Shown: piece by piece, positions 9,911 through 18,420 of the stretch
How the letters are laid out: every line of letters begins with the position of its first letter
How positions within the stretch are numbered: the stretch's first letter is position 1
Source: Thaumarchaeota archaeon UBA223
GTDB lineage: Archaea > Thermoproteota > Nitrososphaeria > Nitrososphaerales > UBA57
NCBI GenBank assembly: GCA_002495905.1
Contig: DAHJ01000025.1
Location: 945-64,944, forward strand
Length of the DNA: 64,000 bases
Direction: 5' to 3'
Program-made: the position numbers and the translations under genes
Notes under the pieces: model-generated
The model's database searches: none
Told to the model about the DNA's origin: nothing
What the model saw: the letters and a program-made list of their open reading frames with translations, nothing else

Positions 9911-10207
9911 CTACTTGTATGGTTTTGAAACTACAGATTTATCAGATTTCATTCCAGGTTTTGACAATTTGTAAGTTCTATCAGAAGAAATTACATTGAC
10001 AGACATAGAAGCCTGAACATTATAATGTTTAGAACCGTCGGAATTACGATAATTTGTTGCAACGCCAGCGCGATCAATATTCACTCGAATTTTAATAATA
10101 GAACCGTCTTCTAATTGAAAGGTTACTTCGTCAGAACCATCAGCGTTAGATTCAAGCATTTTGAATTCAATCTCATCTGGAACGTCGTTATTTGAATTAT
10201 TACTCAT
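9911..10207 (-). CDS. conserved-looking small acidic protein of unknown function
   Basis: The 98-residue product is not recognised. It has a polar N-terminus (MSNNSNNDVPDEIEFKM), a beta-rich middle with VTFQLEDGSIIKIRVNIDRA, and a basic end (KPGMKSDKSVVSKPYK). There is no signal peptide, membrane segment or cysteine. It shares a very short divergent intergenic region with tgtA, and a TATA-like TTTAAA sits 26 bases before its ATG, so it is probably expressed from a leaderless message. The reading frame has codon use like its neighbours. Function unknown. Confidence 0.7.
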   Translation of the reverse strand: MSNNSNNDVPDEIEFKMLESNADGSDEVTFQLEDGSIIKIRVNIDRAGVATNYRNSDGSKHYNVQASMSVNVISSDRTYKLSKPGMKSDKSVVSKPYK

Positions 10208-10226
10208 AATTAGGAATCAAAAAGAT

Positions 10227-10239
10227 ATGTTTTAAACAT
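10227..10239. promoter_or_regulatory. shared, nearly symmetric TATA region for two divergent genes
   Basis: ATGTTTTAAACAT lies almost exactly midway between the minus-strand ATG (10207) and the plus-strand ATG of tgtA (10261). Its TTTAAA core is centred at 10233.5, which is 26.5 and 27.5 bases from the two start codons. It reads as a good archaeal TATA box in either direction. No other TATA-like sequence in this 53-base gap has suitable spacing. One TBP site could therefore serve both genes, each leaderless. Confidence 0.6.
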
Positions 10240-10260
10240 TAGTAGAGAGAAATTAAGATA

Positions 10261-11823
10261 ATGTTTGAAATTAAATCTACCGAATTAGCAGCGAGAATTG
10301 GTAAATTATATACAAAAAACGGAAATCTGGAGACTCCTGCTCTTTTACCAGTATTACACCCGGTGAATCAATTAATCGACACCAGTATAATAAAAAGAAT
10401 GGGATTTGAAGCAATAATGACAAATTCATACATAACTTGGCAGAAATATGGCAAGGAAGCTGTAGATAGAAATATTCATAAAATCGTTGATTTTGAAGGT
10501 CCAATTATGACTGATTCGGGAGGCTATCAAGTATTAGAATACGGGAAAGTAGATGTAGGGGAAATAGAAATAGCAAAATTTCAGGAGAATATTGATTCAG
10601 ACTTCTGTAACATATTAGACAAGCCCACCAGTTTAGCAGATAATTGGGAAACAGCTAGAAACAGTGTAACGCAAACATTAGAATCATGTGAAATCACACT
10701 CAAGAACATAGAGCATAAATCAATTTGGATGGCTCCAATTCAAGGGGGAAAGTTTTTAGATTTAGTGGAATTCTCGTCGAAACAACTAGCAAAGATGGAA
10801 TTCGATATGTTTACTCTAGGAAGTCCTACAGAGATTATGGAGAATTATGATTATACGCTTTTGGCAAAGATGATAATAACGGCAAAGAAAAACATACCTT
10901 CTGAGAAAGCTCTTCACTTATTTGGATTGGGCCACCCTCTTCCACTATCAATGGCAGTTGCACTTGGATGTGATACATTTGATTCGGCATCTTACATATT
11001 ATATGCAAAACATGGACGATATTTCACTGAAAATGGAACACGAAACATAGACGAATTAGAATATCTTCCATGTATTTGTGAGACATGTAATAAATATTCA
11101 GTAAGAGAAATGAGAAGATTAGAACATAATGAAAGAATCAAGGCAATAGGAACCCATAACTTGTGGTTATTATGGAAAGAAATAGTTTCGACAAGGCAAG
11201 CAATAAGAGAAGGAAGATTATGGGAATATGTAGGAATTCGAGCAAGATCTCATCCAAAGATGTGGGATGCCTTTGTTTATATTTCGAATAATATGGACGA
11301 TATTTCAGAATTTCAGAAGAATTTCAAGTCAAAAGGCATGTTTCTTGCATCATTTCCCGACAATAGAAGACCAGAATTAAGGAATTATCAAAAGAAAATA
11401 AAGGAATTTTTCAGAAAAATAAATAGTAAAAGAATAATAATTATTCCAGCAACAAAAAATAAACCATTACTTTATAATAATAAATTAAAAAATGTATTAG
11501 AAAATAAAAACAGCAATTACATAATTGGATATATAATTCCACCAATTGGATTTGTGCCATATCAGATTACAGATATTTATCCAATATCTCACATAGAGAG
11601 TTCATATGAAATAAAAAAAGACAACAAGGTTACGGATGAATTGATTAAAATATTAAAAGAACAATTCATCATATTAAATCCAGAAGAAATCACATACATG
11701 AAAGACAATAAACTCGATCAAAGAGTTGTTGACTTTATTCTGAGAGAATTGAAACCTAAAAGAATTATAGAGGGAGAATTAGACATGATTTATGAAGAAA
11801 TAGAAAAAATATTAAACAATTAG
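10261..11823 (+). CDS. tgtA: archaeosine tRNA-guanine transglycosylase without PUA domain
   Basis: TgtA swaps guanine-15 of tRNA for preQ0, the first step to archaeosine. The catalytic TIM barrel fills residues 1-350: IMTDSGGYQVLEYGKV carries a catalytic Asp, MAPIQGGKFLDLVEFS and FGLGHPLPLSMAVALGCD follow. The zinc site is CICETCNKYSVREMRRLEHN. Residues about 370-520 form a C-terminal region like domains C1-C2 of archaeal TGT. The protein ends at 520 residues where family members of about 580 carry a PUA domain, which I cannot see here. The 3' end overlaps the convergent PAC2 gene by four bases (TTAG). Confidence 0.92.
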   Translation: MFEIKSTELAARIGKLYTKNGNLETPALLPVLHPVNQLIDTSIIKRMGFEAIMTNSYITWQKYGKEAVDRNIHKIVDFEGPIMTDSGGYQVLEYGKVDVGEIEIAKFQENIDSDFCNILDKPTSLADNWETARNSVTQTLESCEITLKNIEHKSIWMAPIQGGKFLDLVEFSSKQLAKMEFDMFTLGSPTEIMENYDYTLLAKMIITAKKNIPSEKALHLFGLGHPLPLSMAVALGCDTFDSASYILYAKHGRYFTENGTRNIDELEYLPCICETCNKYSVREMRRLEHNERIKAIGTHNLWLLWKEIVSTRQAIREGRLWEYVGIRARSHPKMWDAFVYISNNMDDISEFQKNFKSKGMFLASFPDNRRPELRNYQKKIKEFFRKINSKRIIIIPATKNKPLLYNNKLKNVLENKNSNYIIGYIIPPIGFVPYQITDIYPISHIESSYEIKKDNKVTDELIKILKEQFIILNPEEITYMKDNKLDQRVVDFILRELKPKRIIEGELDMIYEEIEKILNN

Positions 11824-12524
11824 GAATAAATATTTGACGGACTGGATTTTGTATTATCAAGTAATTCAGGTTGATCATTTTCAAGTTCAAGAGCTTGTTC
11901 TACAAGAGTATCAACTTCAACATCTAAATTAAAAATATTAGAAAGAATCTTTACAGCTTCAGATGCAGCACGAGGATCCAAACGAATAGAAGTGGCAAAA
12001 GGTAACAATCCAAGAGTAGGAAAATTACGAACTTCCATAAAATTAAGCATTTGAGCAACAGGACCGATGATAATCCTCTCATCTTCTAGAGGTTTAGAAT
12101 CAGACAAAGATTCTGGAAGTTTGTAAGAAGAAGTTTTAACATAACGGAAATTTGAATCGTCTTTTTTGAGTTGTGCGTCAAGACCGCCCAATAATATTAA
12201 TTCTTTGAAATTCTTTTCAAGAATTATTTCGCATACGTTACGAAGGAATACGATTTCGTTGCCTTGTAGAGGAGGAACAGCAACACGGAGAAATGCAATA
12301 TTATCTTTTTTGTATATTTCAAAAGGAGTAATAATCTTTCCTGAATTAATAGATGAGACAGGAGATAAATAATCAGTTTCAAATACGCCTATTCGATCTG
12401 GTTTAAGAGTATTAATAAGATGATTTAGAGCTAAGAATCCAGTAGAACCAATTCCATGAAACCCAGTAATCAACGACAATCCATTTACATCAAGGTCTTC
12501 AGGGAACAACTTAGCAGAAATCAT
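11820..12524 (-). CDS. PAC2-family protein (proteasome assembly chaperone-like)
   Basis: This 234-residue protein fits the archaeal PAC2 family, relatives of eukaryotic proteasome assembly chaperone 2. The signature is near the N-terminus: LSLITGFHGIGSTGFLALN, then IGVFETDYLSP. The middle has AVPPLQGNEIVFLRNVCE and LILLGGLDAQ, and FPTLGLLPFATSIRLDPRAA lies toward the C-terminus. The family often occurs with ATP-grasp or proteasome genes; here its neighbours are tgtA and a metallo-beta-lactamase nuclease. A chaperone role is inferred from family only. Confidence 0.85.
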   Translation of the reverse strand: MISAKLFPEDLDVNGLSLITGFHGIGSTGFLALNHLINTLKPDRIGVFETDYLSPVSSINSGKIITPFEIYKKDNIAFLRVAVPPLQGNEIVFLRNVCEIILEKNFKELILLGGLDAQLKKDDSNFRYVKTSSYKLPESLSDSKPLEDERIIIGPVAQMLNFMEVRNFPTLGLLPFATSIRLDPRAASEAVKILSNIFNLDVEVDTLVEQALELENDQPELLDNTKSSPSNIYS

Positions 12525-12570
12525 TAATGATTAAATATTGAAGATGACTAAAAAACTTACTGATAATTAG

Positions 12571-13839
12571 ATGAAACTAACTACACTTGGTGCTTCGAGA
12601 GAAGTAGGCCGCTCTGCATTTTTGTTAGAAATTGAGAATAAAAAACTAATACTTGATTACGGAGTACAAATAAGACAGCCAATGACATGGCCATTACACG
12701 TAAATCCAAAAGAAGTGGATGGAATAATACTAAGCCATGCACATTTAGATCATAGTGGAGGACTTCCGTCATTTTATGTTTCAAATGAGATTAAAACATA
12801 TTGTACAAAACCAACTGCTCAGATTAGCAATCTGCTAATTGATGATTTCATCAATCTATCAAATGATGTTACAAAACAATATCTCCCTTACCAACATCAA
12901 GAATTGGAAAGAATGAAAGAAAATATTGTAGAAATAGAAATGAATTCTGAATTCAACATAGGAGATGTAAAGATCAATTTCATGAATGCAGGACACATGC
13001 CAGGAAGTGTAAGTATGGTAATTGAAGGAGATGGGAAAAGAGTAGTTTATACAGGCGATATTAATTCATCTGATCAAAATTTGGTCAAAGGAGCTGATAC
13101 GAAATATGGAGAAGTAGATTTACTCATAACAGAAGCAACATATGGAATAAATGACCATCCAGAGAGGGAAGAAGTAGAAGAAGAATTCGTAAGTTTTGCA
13201 AAAGATATTACAGAAAGAGGAGGAACATTACTAGTCCCTGCATTTGCAGTAGGTAGATCTCAGGAAATTGCATGTGTTCTTGAGGCTCACAACTTCTCAC
13301 TTCCTGTAGCAATGGACGGTATGGCATTAAAAACAAATCAGATTTTATTAGAAAATTTGGAATTCTTAGGAGATTCCAATCTATTCACACGTATGATAAA
13401 TGGTTTGACAGAAGCAAAGAATTGGAAACAAAGAAAGGAATTGATGAATACACCAGGAGTTATAATTGTACCAGCTGGAATGATGGTAGGAGGTTTATCT
13501 TCTTATTACAAAGGAAATATTGCAATGAATGAAAAGAATGCAATTTCACTGGTTTCATATCAAGCTGAGGGTACACCTGGAAGAACATTATTAGAAAAGA
13601 AAATGATCAGGGTTGATGGAAAATTAAAAAAGATAAAGGGAAAATTTGAACATTTTAATTTTTCTTCTCATAGTGGAAGTAAACAATTATTTGAAATGAT
13701 TGATGGAATCAAAGGAAGTCCGACAATTGTAGCTGTGCATGGAGAAGAAGAACAATCTACCAGTTTTGTAGAAAAAATACAAAAAGATTATGGGTATGAT
13801 GCGATAGCCCCAGAATTAGGAGACAAAATAATAATCTAA
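12571..13839 (+). CDS. metallo-beta-lactamase / beta-CASP ribonuclease
   Basis: A 422-residue zinc-dependent nuclease of the beta-CASP group (RNase J/CPSF-like). IILSHAHLDHSGGLPSFYVS carries the HxHxDH metal motif. GHMPGSVSMVIEGDGKRVVYTGDI is visible in two parts as GHMPGSVSMV and VVYTGDINSSD. ITEATYGINDHPERE and LLVPAFAVGRSQEIACVLE mark the start of the beta-CASP insert, and HFNFSSHSGSKQLFEM and IVAVHGEEEQSTSF complete the site. It likely acts in RNA processing or 5'-3' decay. No KH domains precede it, unlike aCPSF1. Its stop overlaps the sufU stop (CTAA). Confidence 0.88.
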   Translation: MKLTTLGASREVGRSAFLLEIENKKLILDYGVQIRQPMTWPLHVNPKEVDGIILSHAHLDHSGGLPSFYVSNEIKTYCTKPTAQISNLLIDDFINLSNDVTKQYLPYQHQELERMKENIVEIEMNSEFNIGDVKINFMNAGHMPGSVSMVIEGDGKRVVYTGDINSSDQNLVKGADTKYGEVDLLITEATYGINDHPEREEVEEEFVSFAKDITERGGTLLVPAFAVGRSQEIACVLEAHNFSLPVAMDGMALKTNQILLENLEFLGDSNLFTRMINGLTEAKNWKQRKELMNTPGVIIVPAGMMVGGLSSYYKGNIAMNEKNAISLVSYQAEGTPGRTLLEKKMIRVDGKLKKIKGKFEHFNFSSHSGSKQLFEMIDGIKGSPTIVAVHGEEEQSTSFVEKIQKDYGYDAIAPELGDKIII

Positions 13840-14240
13840 TTTTCTGGATCTTCAGGTAGTTCTGTTCCAAGATATTGATATGTACCGATTTTAAGGACTT
13901 TCAGAGATAAAAGAGCGCATTTTATTCTAGCAGGACCCAAAGAAGGAGTTCCTAATTCTTCCAACAGTTCATCTTTAGTGAATTTAGATAATTCATCGAC
14001 AGTTTTATCCATAAGCATATCGGTGAGTATAGACGCAGAAGATTGACTAATGGCACATCCTTCACCGTCAAATTTTATGTCTGAAACAACATTGTCTTTT
14101 AGTGTTATATCAATACTAATTCTATCCCCACAAACAGGATTGTTGTCTTGTGCAGAAATATCAGGGTCAGTAAGTTTACCTTTATTTCTAGGATTTCTAT
14201 AGTGATCTAGAATAATTTCTTTGTATATATCGTCACTCAT
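13836..14240 (-). CDS. sufU: SufU/IscU-type iron-sulfur scaffold
   Basis: A 134-residue scaffold or sulfur-acceptor protein for Fe-S assembly. It shows IILDHYRNPRNKGKL, then the three conserved cysteines in NPVCGDRISIDITLKD, FDGEGCAISQSSASILTDM and RIKCALLSLKVLKIG, plus the Asp after the first Cys (CGD). It lies directly after sufS, with the ATG overlapping the sufS stop by one base. Whether it acts as a scaffold or, like bacterial SufU, as a zinc-dependent sulfur carrier for SufS cannot be told from sequence. Confidence 0.92.
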   Translation of the reverse strand: MSDDIYKEIILDHYRNPRNKGKLTDPDISAQDNNPVCGDRISIDITLKDNVVSDIKFDGEGCAISQSSASILTDMLMDKTVDELSKFTKDELLEELGTPSLGPARIKCALLSLKVLKIGTYQYLGTELPEDPEN

Positions 14241-15469
14241 TAAGTCAACACACTTCTTACTTTTTGTAAACCATCGAATAATTTATCGATATCTGATTCA
14301 TCATTATAGACATAAAAACTGGCTCTCGTAGTAGCTGGAACTCCTAGTTTTTCCATAAGAGGTTGAGCGCAATGATGTCCTGCACGAACTGCTATAGATT
14401 CTCCATCAAGAATTGATGCAATATCATGAGGATGAAAATCTGAATAAGAAAATGACATAACGCATCCAGTGGAATTTTTATTTTCAAGTCCAAAGATTTT
14501 AAATTCTTTCAAATCTGAAAATTTTTCTACAGCGTATGAATAAAGTTCTTGTTCATGTTTATGAACATTAGACATGCCAAGATTATTTAGATAATCAACA
14601 GCTTTTCCTAAACCAATTGCTCCAACAATGTTTGGAGTGCCAGCTTCGAATTTCCAAGGTATTTCATTCCATTGAGCATCATTAAGACTTACATTTGAAA
14701 TCATATCCCCTCCATAAAGAAAAGGCTCCATATTTTCAAGAATTTTTTTCTTGGTATGAAGAACTCCAATACCAGAAGGTCCCAACATTTTATGTCCTGA
14801 AAAAACAAAGAAATCACTATCTATAGTTTGAACATCTACGGACATGTGTGGAACTGATTGCGCAGCATCAACGAGAGTAGTAATTCCATGATTATGCGCT
14901 TTCGAGATAATATCTTTTATCGGATTAATTGTTCCTAAAACATTTGATACATGAGTTAAAGAAAGGAATTTTGCATTTTCTTTGAATAGTTCTTCAAGAT
15001 TATCAAGGATTAATGATCCGTCAGTTTGAATTTTGATAAATTTAAGGTTGAGTTTGAGTTTTTTAGCAATGATTTGCCAAGGTACAAGGTTACTATGATG
15101 TTCCATTTCAGTTAAAATTATCGAGTCTCCTTCTTTCAAATTAGAAGGTATCCAAGTATTTGCAACGAGATTTATAGCCTCGGTAGCATTGCGTGTAAAT
15201 ACAAGTTCACGAGATGAATTAGCATTTATGAATTTTGCAAGAGTATTACGAGCATTTTCATAAAGTTCTGTTGCTTCAATACTTATTGAGTAAATTCCTC
15301 GGTGGATATTTGAATTATAATTCTTGTAGTAATCAGAAATCGAATTAATTACTTCATTTGGTTTTTGAGTAGTAGCGGCACTATCAAGATAGATAATATT
15401 TTTACCATTAATTTTTCTTGAAAAGATAGGAAAATCCTTTTTGATATCTTGGAAATTAGAAATACTCAT
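14240..15469 (-). CDS. sufS: cysteine desulfurase, SufS type
   Basis: A 409-residue PLP enzyme that takes sulfur from cysteine for Fe-S clusters. The start INGKNIIYLDSAATTQKPNEV is typical (seen as NIIYLDSAATTQKPNEV). TEMEHHSNLVPWQ holds the PLP-stacking His region, DSDFFVFSGHKMLGPSGIGV carries the PLP Lys, and SIAVRAGHHCAQPLMEKLGV carries the catalytic Cys. It starts at the base where sufC ends, so sufC, sufS and sufU form one transcription unit. Confidence 0.96.
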   Translation of the reverse strand: MSISNFQDIKKDFPIFSRKINGKNIIYLDSAATTQKPNEVINSISDYYKNYNSNIHRGIYSISIEATELYENARNTLAKFINANSSRELVFTRNATEAINLVANTWIPSNLKEGDSIILTEMEHHSNLVPWQIIAKKLKLNLKFIKIQTDGSLILDNLEELFKENAKFLSLTHVSNVLGTINPIKDIISKAHNHGITTLVDAAQSVPHMSVDVQTIDSDFFVFSGHKMLGPSGIGVLHTKKKILENMEPFLYGGDMISNVSLNDAQWNEIPWKFEAGTPNIVGAIGLGKAVDYLNNLGMSNVHKHEQELYSYAVEKFSDLKEFKIFGLENKNSTGCVMSFSYSDFHPHDIASILDGESIAVRAGHHCAQPLMEKLGVPATTRASFYVYNDESDIDKLFDGLQKVRSVLT

Positions 15470-16224
15470 TATAATGAATCACGAATCCAATCATAACCTT
15501 TGTTTTCAAGTTCTTCAGCTAAAGACATTGAACCGGATTTGACTATTTTGCCATCCATAAGTACATGAACGAATTCAGGTTTTACATACTTCAATATACG
15601 CTGATAATGAGTAATTAATAGTATTCCAAGATCAGGACCAGACATTTTATTTACTGCCTCTGAAACAATTTTTAATGCATCTATATCTAGTCCAGAATCA
15701 GTTTCGTCAAGAACTGCAATCTTAGGTTGTAAAACAGCCATCTGAAGAATTTCACTTTTCTTTTTTTCGCCGCCAGAAAAACCTTCGTTTAAGTAACGTT
15801 TAACAAATGATTCCTCTACTCCAAGAACGTCCATTTTTTCTCTAAGATATTTTCTAAAACCAATGATAGATAAGGGCTTGCCGTCAGGAGTTTCAGACAC
15901 AGAATTAAACGAAGATCTAAGAAAATTAAAAACACTCACTCCAGAAACTTCGTGTGGATATTGAAATGCCAAAAACAATCCTTTTTTTGCTCTTTTATCA
16001 GGTGAGAGAGTAGTTATATCTTCTCCATCAATCAATATTTCTCCTTGTGTAATGACATATTTTGGGTGTCCCATCAGAGTATTAGCCAAGGTGCTTTTAC
16101 CTGATCCGTTAGGACCCATTATAGCATGATTTTCACCTTTATTGACAGTAAGAGTTAGACCGTTTAGAATAGTTTTATCCTCTACAGAAACATGTAAATC
16201 TTTAATTTCAAGAGTAGATTGCAT
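15469..16224 (-). CDS. sufC: Fe-S assembly ABC ATPase SufC
   Basis: A 251-residue soluble ABC ATPase that normally works with SufB and SufD on cluster assembly. Walker A is IMGPNGSGKSTLANTLMGHP; the signature loop is NEGFSGGEKKKSEILQM; Walker B is PKIAVLDETDSGLDIDALKI; the switch His is in LLITHYQRIL. FLAFQYPHEVSGVSVFNFLR is a SufC-specific stretch. It is the first gene of the sufC-S-U unit. sufB and sufD are not next to it and are not elsewhere in this window. Confidence 0.96.
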   Translation of the reverse strand: MQSTLEIKDLHVSVEDKTILNGLTLTVNKGENHAIMGPNGSGKSTLANTLMGHPKYVITQGEILIDGEDITTLSPDKRAKKGLFLAFQYPHEVSGVSVFNFLRSSFNSVSETPDGKPLSIIGFRKYLREKMDVLGVEESFVKRYLNEGFSGGEKKKSEILQMAVLQPKIAVLDETDSGLDIDALKIVSEAVNKMSGPDLGILLITHYQRILKYVKPEFVHVLMDGKIVKSGSMSLAEELENKGYDWIRDSL

Positions 16225-16336
16225 ATCCTTTAACCTAAATCAAATCATATAAAGATATAACATGTGTTATTAATTTTCAATTTTAATTATTTCAATCATT
16301 TAAATAATCATATAACGGCTTAATATTTGAAGAATA

Positions 16337-17377
16337 TTGCAAGTGCAATCAGATGTCTCAAATGCTGAAGAGATTGTAAAAAATGTAGGTAATACACCGC
16401 TCGTCAGATTGAATAAATTATTTGAACAAAAAGAAATATATGCAAAAATTGAATGGTGTAACCCTTCAGGTTCGGTAAAAGCAAGACCTGCTTCGTGGAT
16501 GTTAAACGAAGGAGAGAAAGATGGAAATTTGGTTAGAGATAAGACTACAGTAATTGAACCAACTTCAGGTAATACAGGAGTTGCATTAAGTCATTTTGCA
16601 AAATCGCTCGGTTATAAAATAGAGTTAGCGGTTCCAGAACGAATGAGTGACGAAACTAAAGATATTTTAAAAACAAACGGTGCAAAACTTTTGGAAACAG
16701 AAGATGACTTATGTCCAAGAGTTGGACCAGGTACAGATCAAGCAATAGCTTTAGCATCGGCTTTAATAAAAAACCACCCAGGAGAATATTATTCACCTGA
16801 TCAATACAATAATGATGCAAATTTTAGATCTCACTATCACGGTACTGGTCCAGAAATATGGAAAGCAACAAACGGAAAAGTAGGAGCTTTTATAACAGGA
16901 ATTGGAACAGGTGGAACAATAACAGGAGTTGGAACATACCTAAAAGAAAAAAATCCAAATATTAAGATAATTGCTGCAGAACCACAAAAAGATCATAACA
17001 TACAAGGTTTAAGAAATTTAGAAGAATCTGAAAAACCTGAATTATTGAAAAGAAGAATGCAAGTCATTGATGAAAAGATAACGGTTACGGATAAAGAATC
17101 GTTCGATATGATAAAACAACTGGTATCGACAGAAAATTTATTTGCAGGACCTTCAACAGGATCTGTTTTAGCAGCATTAAATAAGACAATAGGTGAATTA
17201 GAAGGAAAAATTGTATTGTTATTTGGAGACAATGCAGCAAAATATAAGAGTATTTATAGTAAATTCGGAGTATATTCAGAAGAAGAATTTGAAAAAAAAT
17301 TAATAGAATCAAATAACAATTGCTTTACTTGCACATATTCTAATGACAATCCAGAAGATTTGTGCAAATTAAATTAG
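16337..17377 (+). CDS. cysteine synthase-like PLP enzyme with Cys-containing C-terminal tail
   Basis: A 346-residue beta-family PLP enzyme. NAEEIVKNVGNTPLVRLNKL and EWCNPSGSVKARPASWM (PLP Lys after SV) mark the cysteine synthase/CBS family, with PTSGNTGVALSHFAKSLG and GIGTGGTITGVGTYLKEKN for cofactor phosphate binding. Donor (O-acetylserine or O-phosphoserine) cannot be decided. A C-terminal tail with CFTCTYSNDNPEDLC goes beyond the usual fold. The start is TTG at 16337 or GTG at 16343; a CATATAAC box at 309-316 would put the transcript start near either. Divergent from the suf genes, it fits a sulfur context. Confidence 0.85.
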   Translation: MQVQSDVSNAEEIVKNVGNTPLVRLNKLFEQKEIYAKIEWCNPSGSVKARPASWMLNEGEKDGNLVRDKTTVIEPTSGNTGVALSHFAKSLGYKIELAVPERMSDETKDILKTNGAKLLETEDDLCPRVGPGTDQAIALASALIKNHPGEYYSPDQYNNDANFRSHYHGTGPEIWKATNGKVGAFITGIGTGGTITGVGTYLKEKNPNIKIIAAEPQKDHNIQGLRNLEESEKPELLKRRMQVIDEKITVTDKESFDMIKQLVSTENLFAGPSTGSVLAALNKTIGELEGKIVLLFGDNAAKYKSIYSKFGVYSEEEFEKKLIESNNNCFTCTYSNDNPEDLCKLN

Positions 17378-18414
17378 AGTACAGATTTACCGTTAACTTT
17401 TACGCCTGAACCAGCAAATATTTCGCCAATAACGTCACTCTTAATTTTGTATTCATCGAGGATAGAAACAACATTGTTATGTTGGGATTTTGGGCAAATA
17501 ATAACAAAACCATATCCCATGTTAAAGGTTCTATGCATTTCCCTATCCGATATATTACCTGTTCTTTGAATTAAATCAAAGATTAAAGGAGGTTCAGGCA
17601 AATCAATTGAAAAACCAACAGAACCAATTCTAGGTAATTTAGTAAAAGCGCCACCAGTAATATGAGCAAGACCGTGAATTGGTTTTATATTGTTTAAAAT
17701 ATCCATGACAGCTTTAGAATAAATTATTGTAGGTTCTAGCAACAGATCACCTAAGCGTTTTGATTTGTATATTTTTTTACGAAGAGAATATTTTTCTAAT
17801 AAAACTTTACGTGCAAGTGTGGCGCCATTAGAATGAATTCCAGAACTTCTTAATCCAATAATTATATCTCCAGATTTAATTTTGCGATCAAGCATGTTAG
17901 TTTTTTTGTTTATAATACCAATAGCAGATGCGGCAAGATCAAATGCTTTGTTTCCATATCCTTCAATTACATCAGGCATTATTGCTGTTTCGCCACCAAT
18001 TATAGGAGTGTCAGATAATTTTGCTCCCTTAACTAGACCTTTTGTTATCTCTTTGACTAAAACAGGATTGTTCTTTTTCAGAGCAATGTAATCAACAAGA
18101 GAAATAGGTTCAGCTCCCACACAAATAAGATCATTTACATTCATTGCTATACAATCAATTCCAACTGTATCAAATTTTGAATATTGTTGAGCAATTAGAA
18201 CTTTAGTTCCAACTCCATCAGTATGTAAGGCAAGATAATCGTTATTTCGAAGTTTTATAACACCTGCATAGTGACCTGAACCAGTAATTACTTCGCCAAT
18301 ACGACCATTTCGAAGAGAAAGTGTTGAACCAATTAATTTAGAGATCTCAGAGTGACTAAACTTGATACTACGAATATCTACGCCAGCTTTTTTGTAGGAC
18401 CAAGATTTAGTCAT
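17374..18414 (-). CDS. purM: phosphoribosylformylglycinamidine cyclo-ligase (AIR synthetase)
   Basis: A 346-residue ATP-dependent ligase that makes aminoimidazole ribotide from FGAM. It starts with WSYKKAGVDIRSIKFSHSEI; LALHTDGVGTKVLIAQQ and IDCIAMNVNDLICVGAEPIS are family landmarks, with IIGGETAIMPDVIEGYG and SSGIHSNGATLARKVLLEK later. MHRTFNMGYGFVIIC sits near the C-terminus. It is the last gene of the purine operon, six bases after purC. Its stop overlaps the convergent cysteine synthase-like gene by four bases. Confidence 0.96.
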   Translation of the reverse strand: MTKSWSYKKAGVDIRSIKFSHSEISKLIGSTLSLRNGRIGEVITGSGHYAGVIKLRNNDYLALHTDGVGTKVLIAQQYSKFDTVGIDCIAMNVNDLICVGAEPISLVDYIALKKNNPVLVKEITKGLVKGAKLSDTPIIGGETAIMPDVIEGYGNKAFDLAASAIGIINKKTNMLDRKIKSGDIIIGLRSSGIHSNGATLARKVLLEKYSLRKKIYKSKRLGDLLLEPTIIYSKAVMDILNNIKPIHGLAHITGGAFTKLPRIGSVGFSIDLPEPPLIFDLIQRTGNISDREMHRTFNMGYGFVIICPKSQHNNVVSILDEYKIKSDVIGEIFAGSGVKVNGKSVL

Positions 18415-18420
18415 TTTCAG

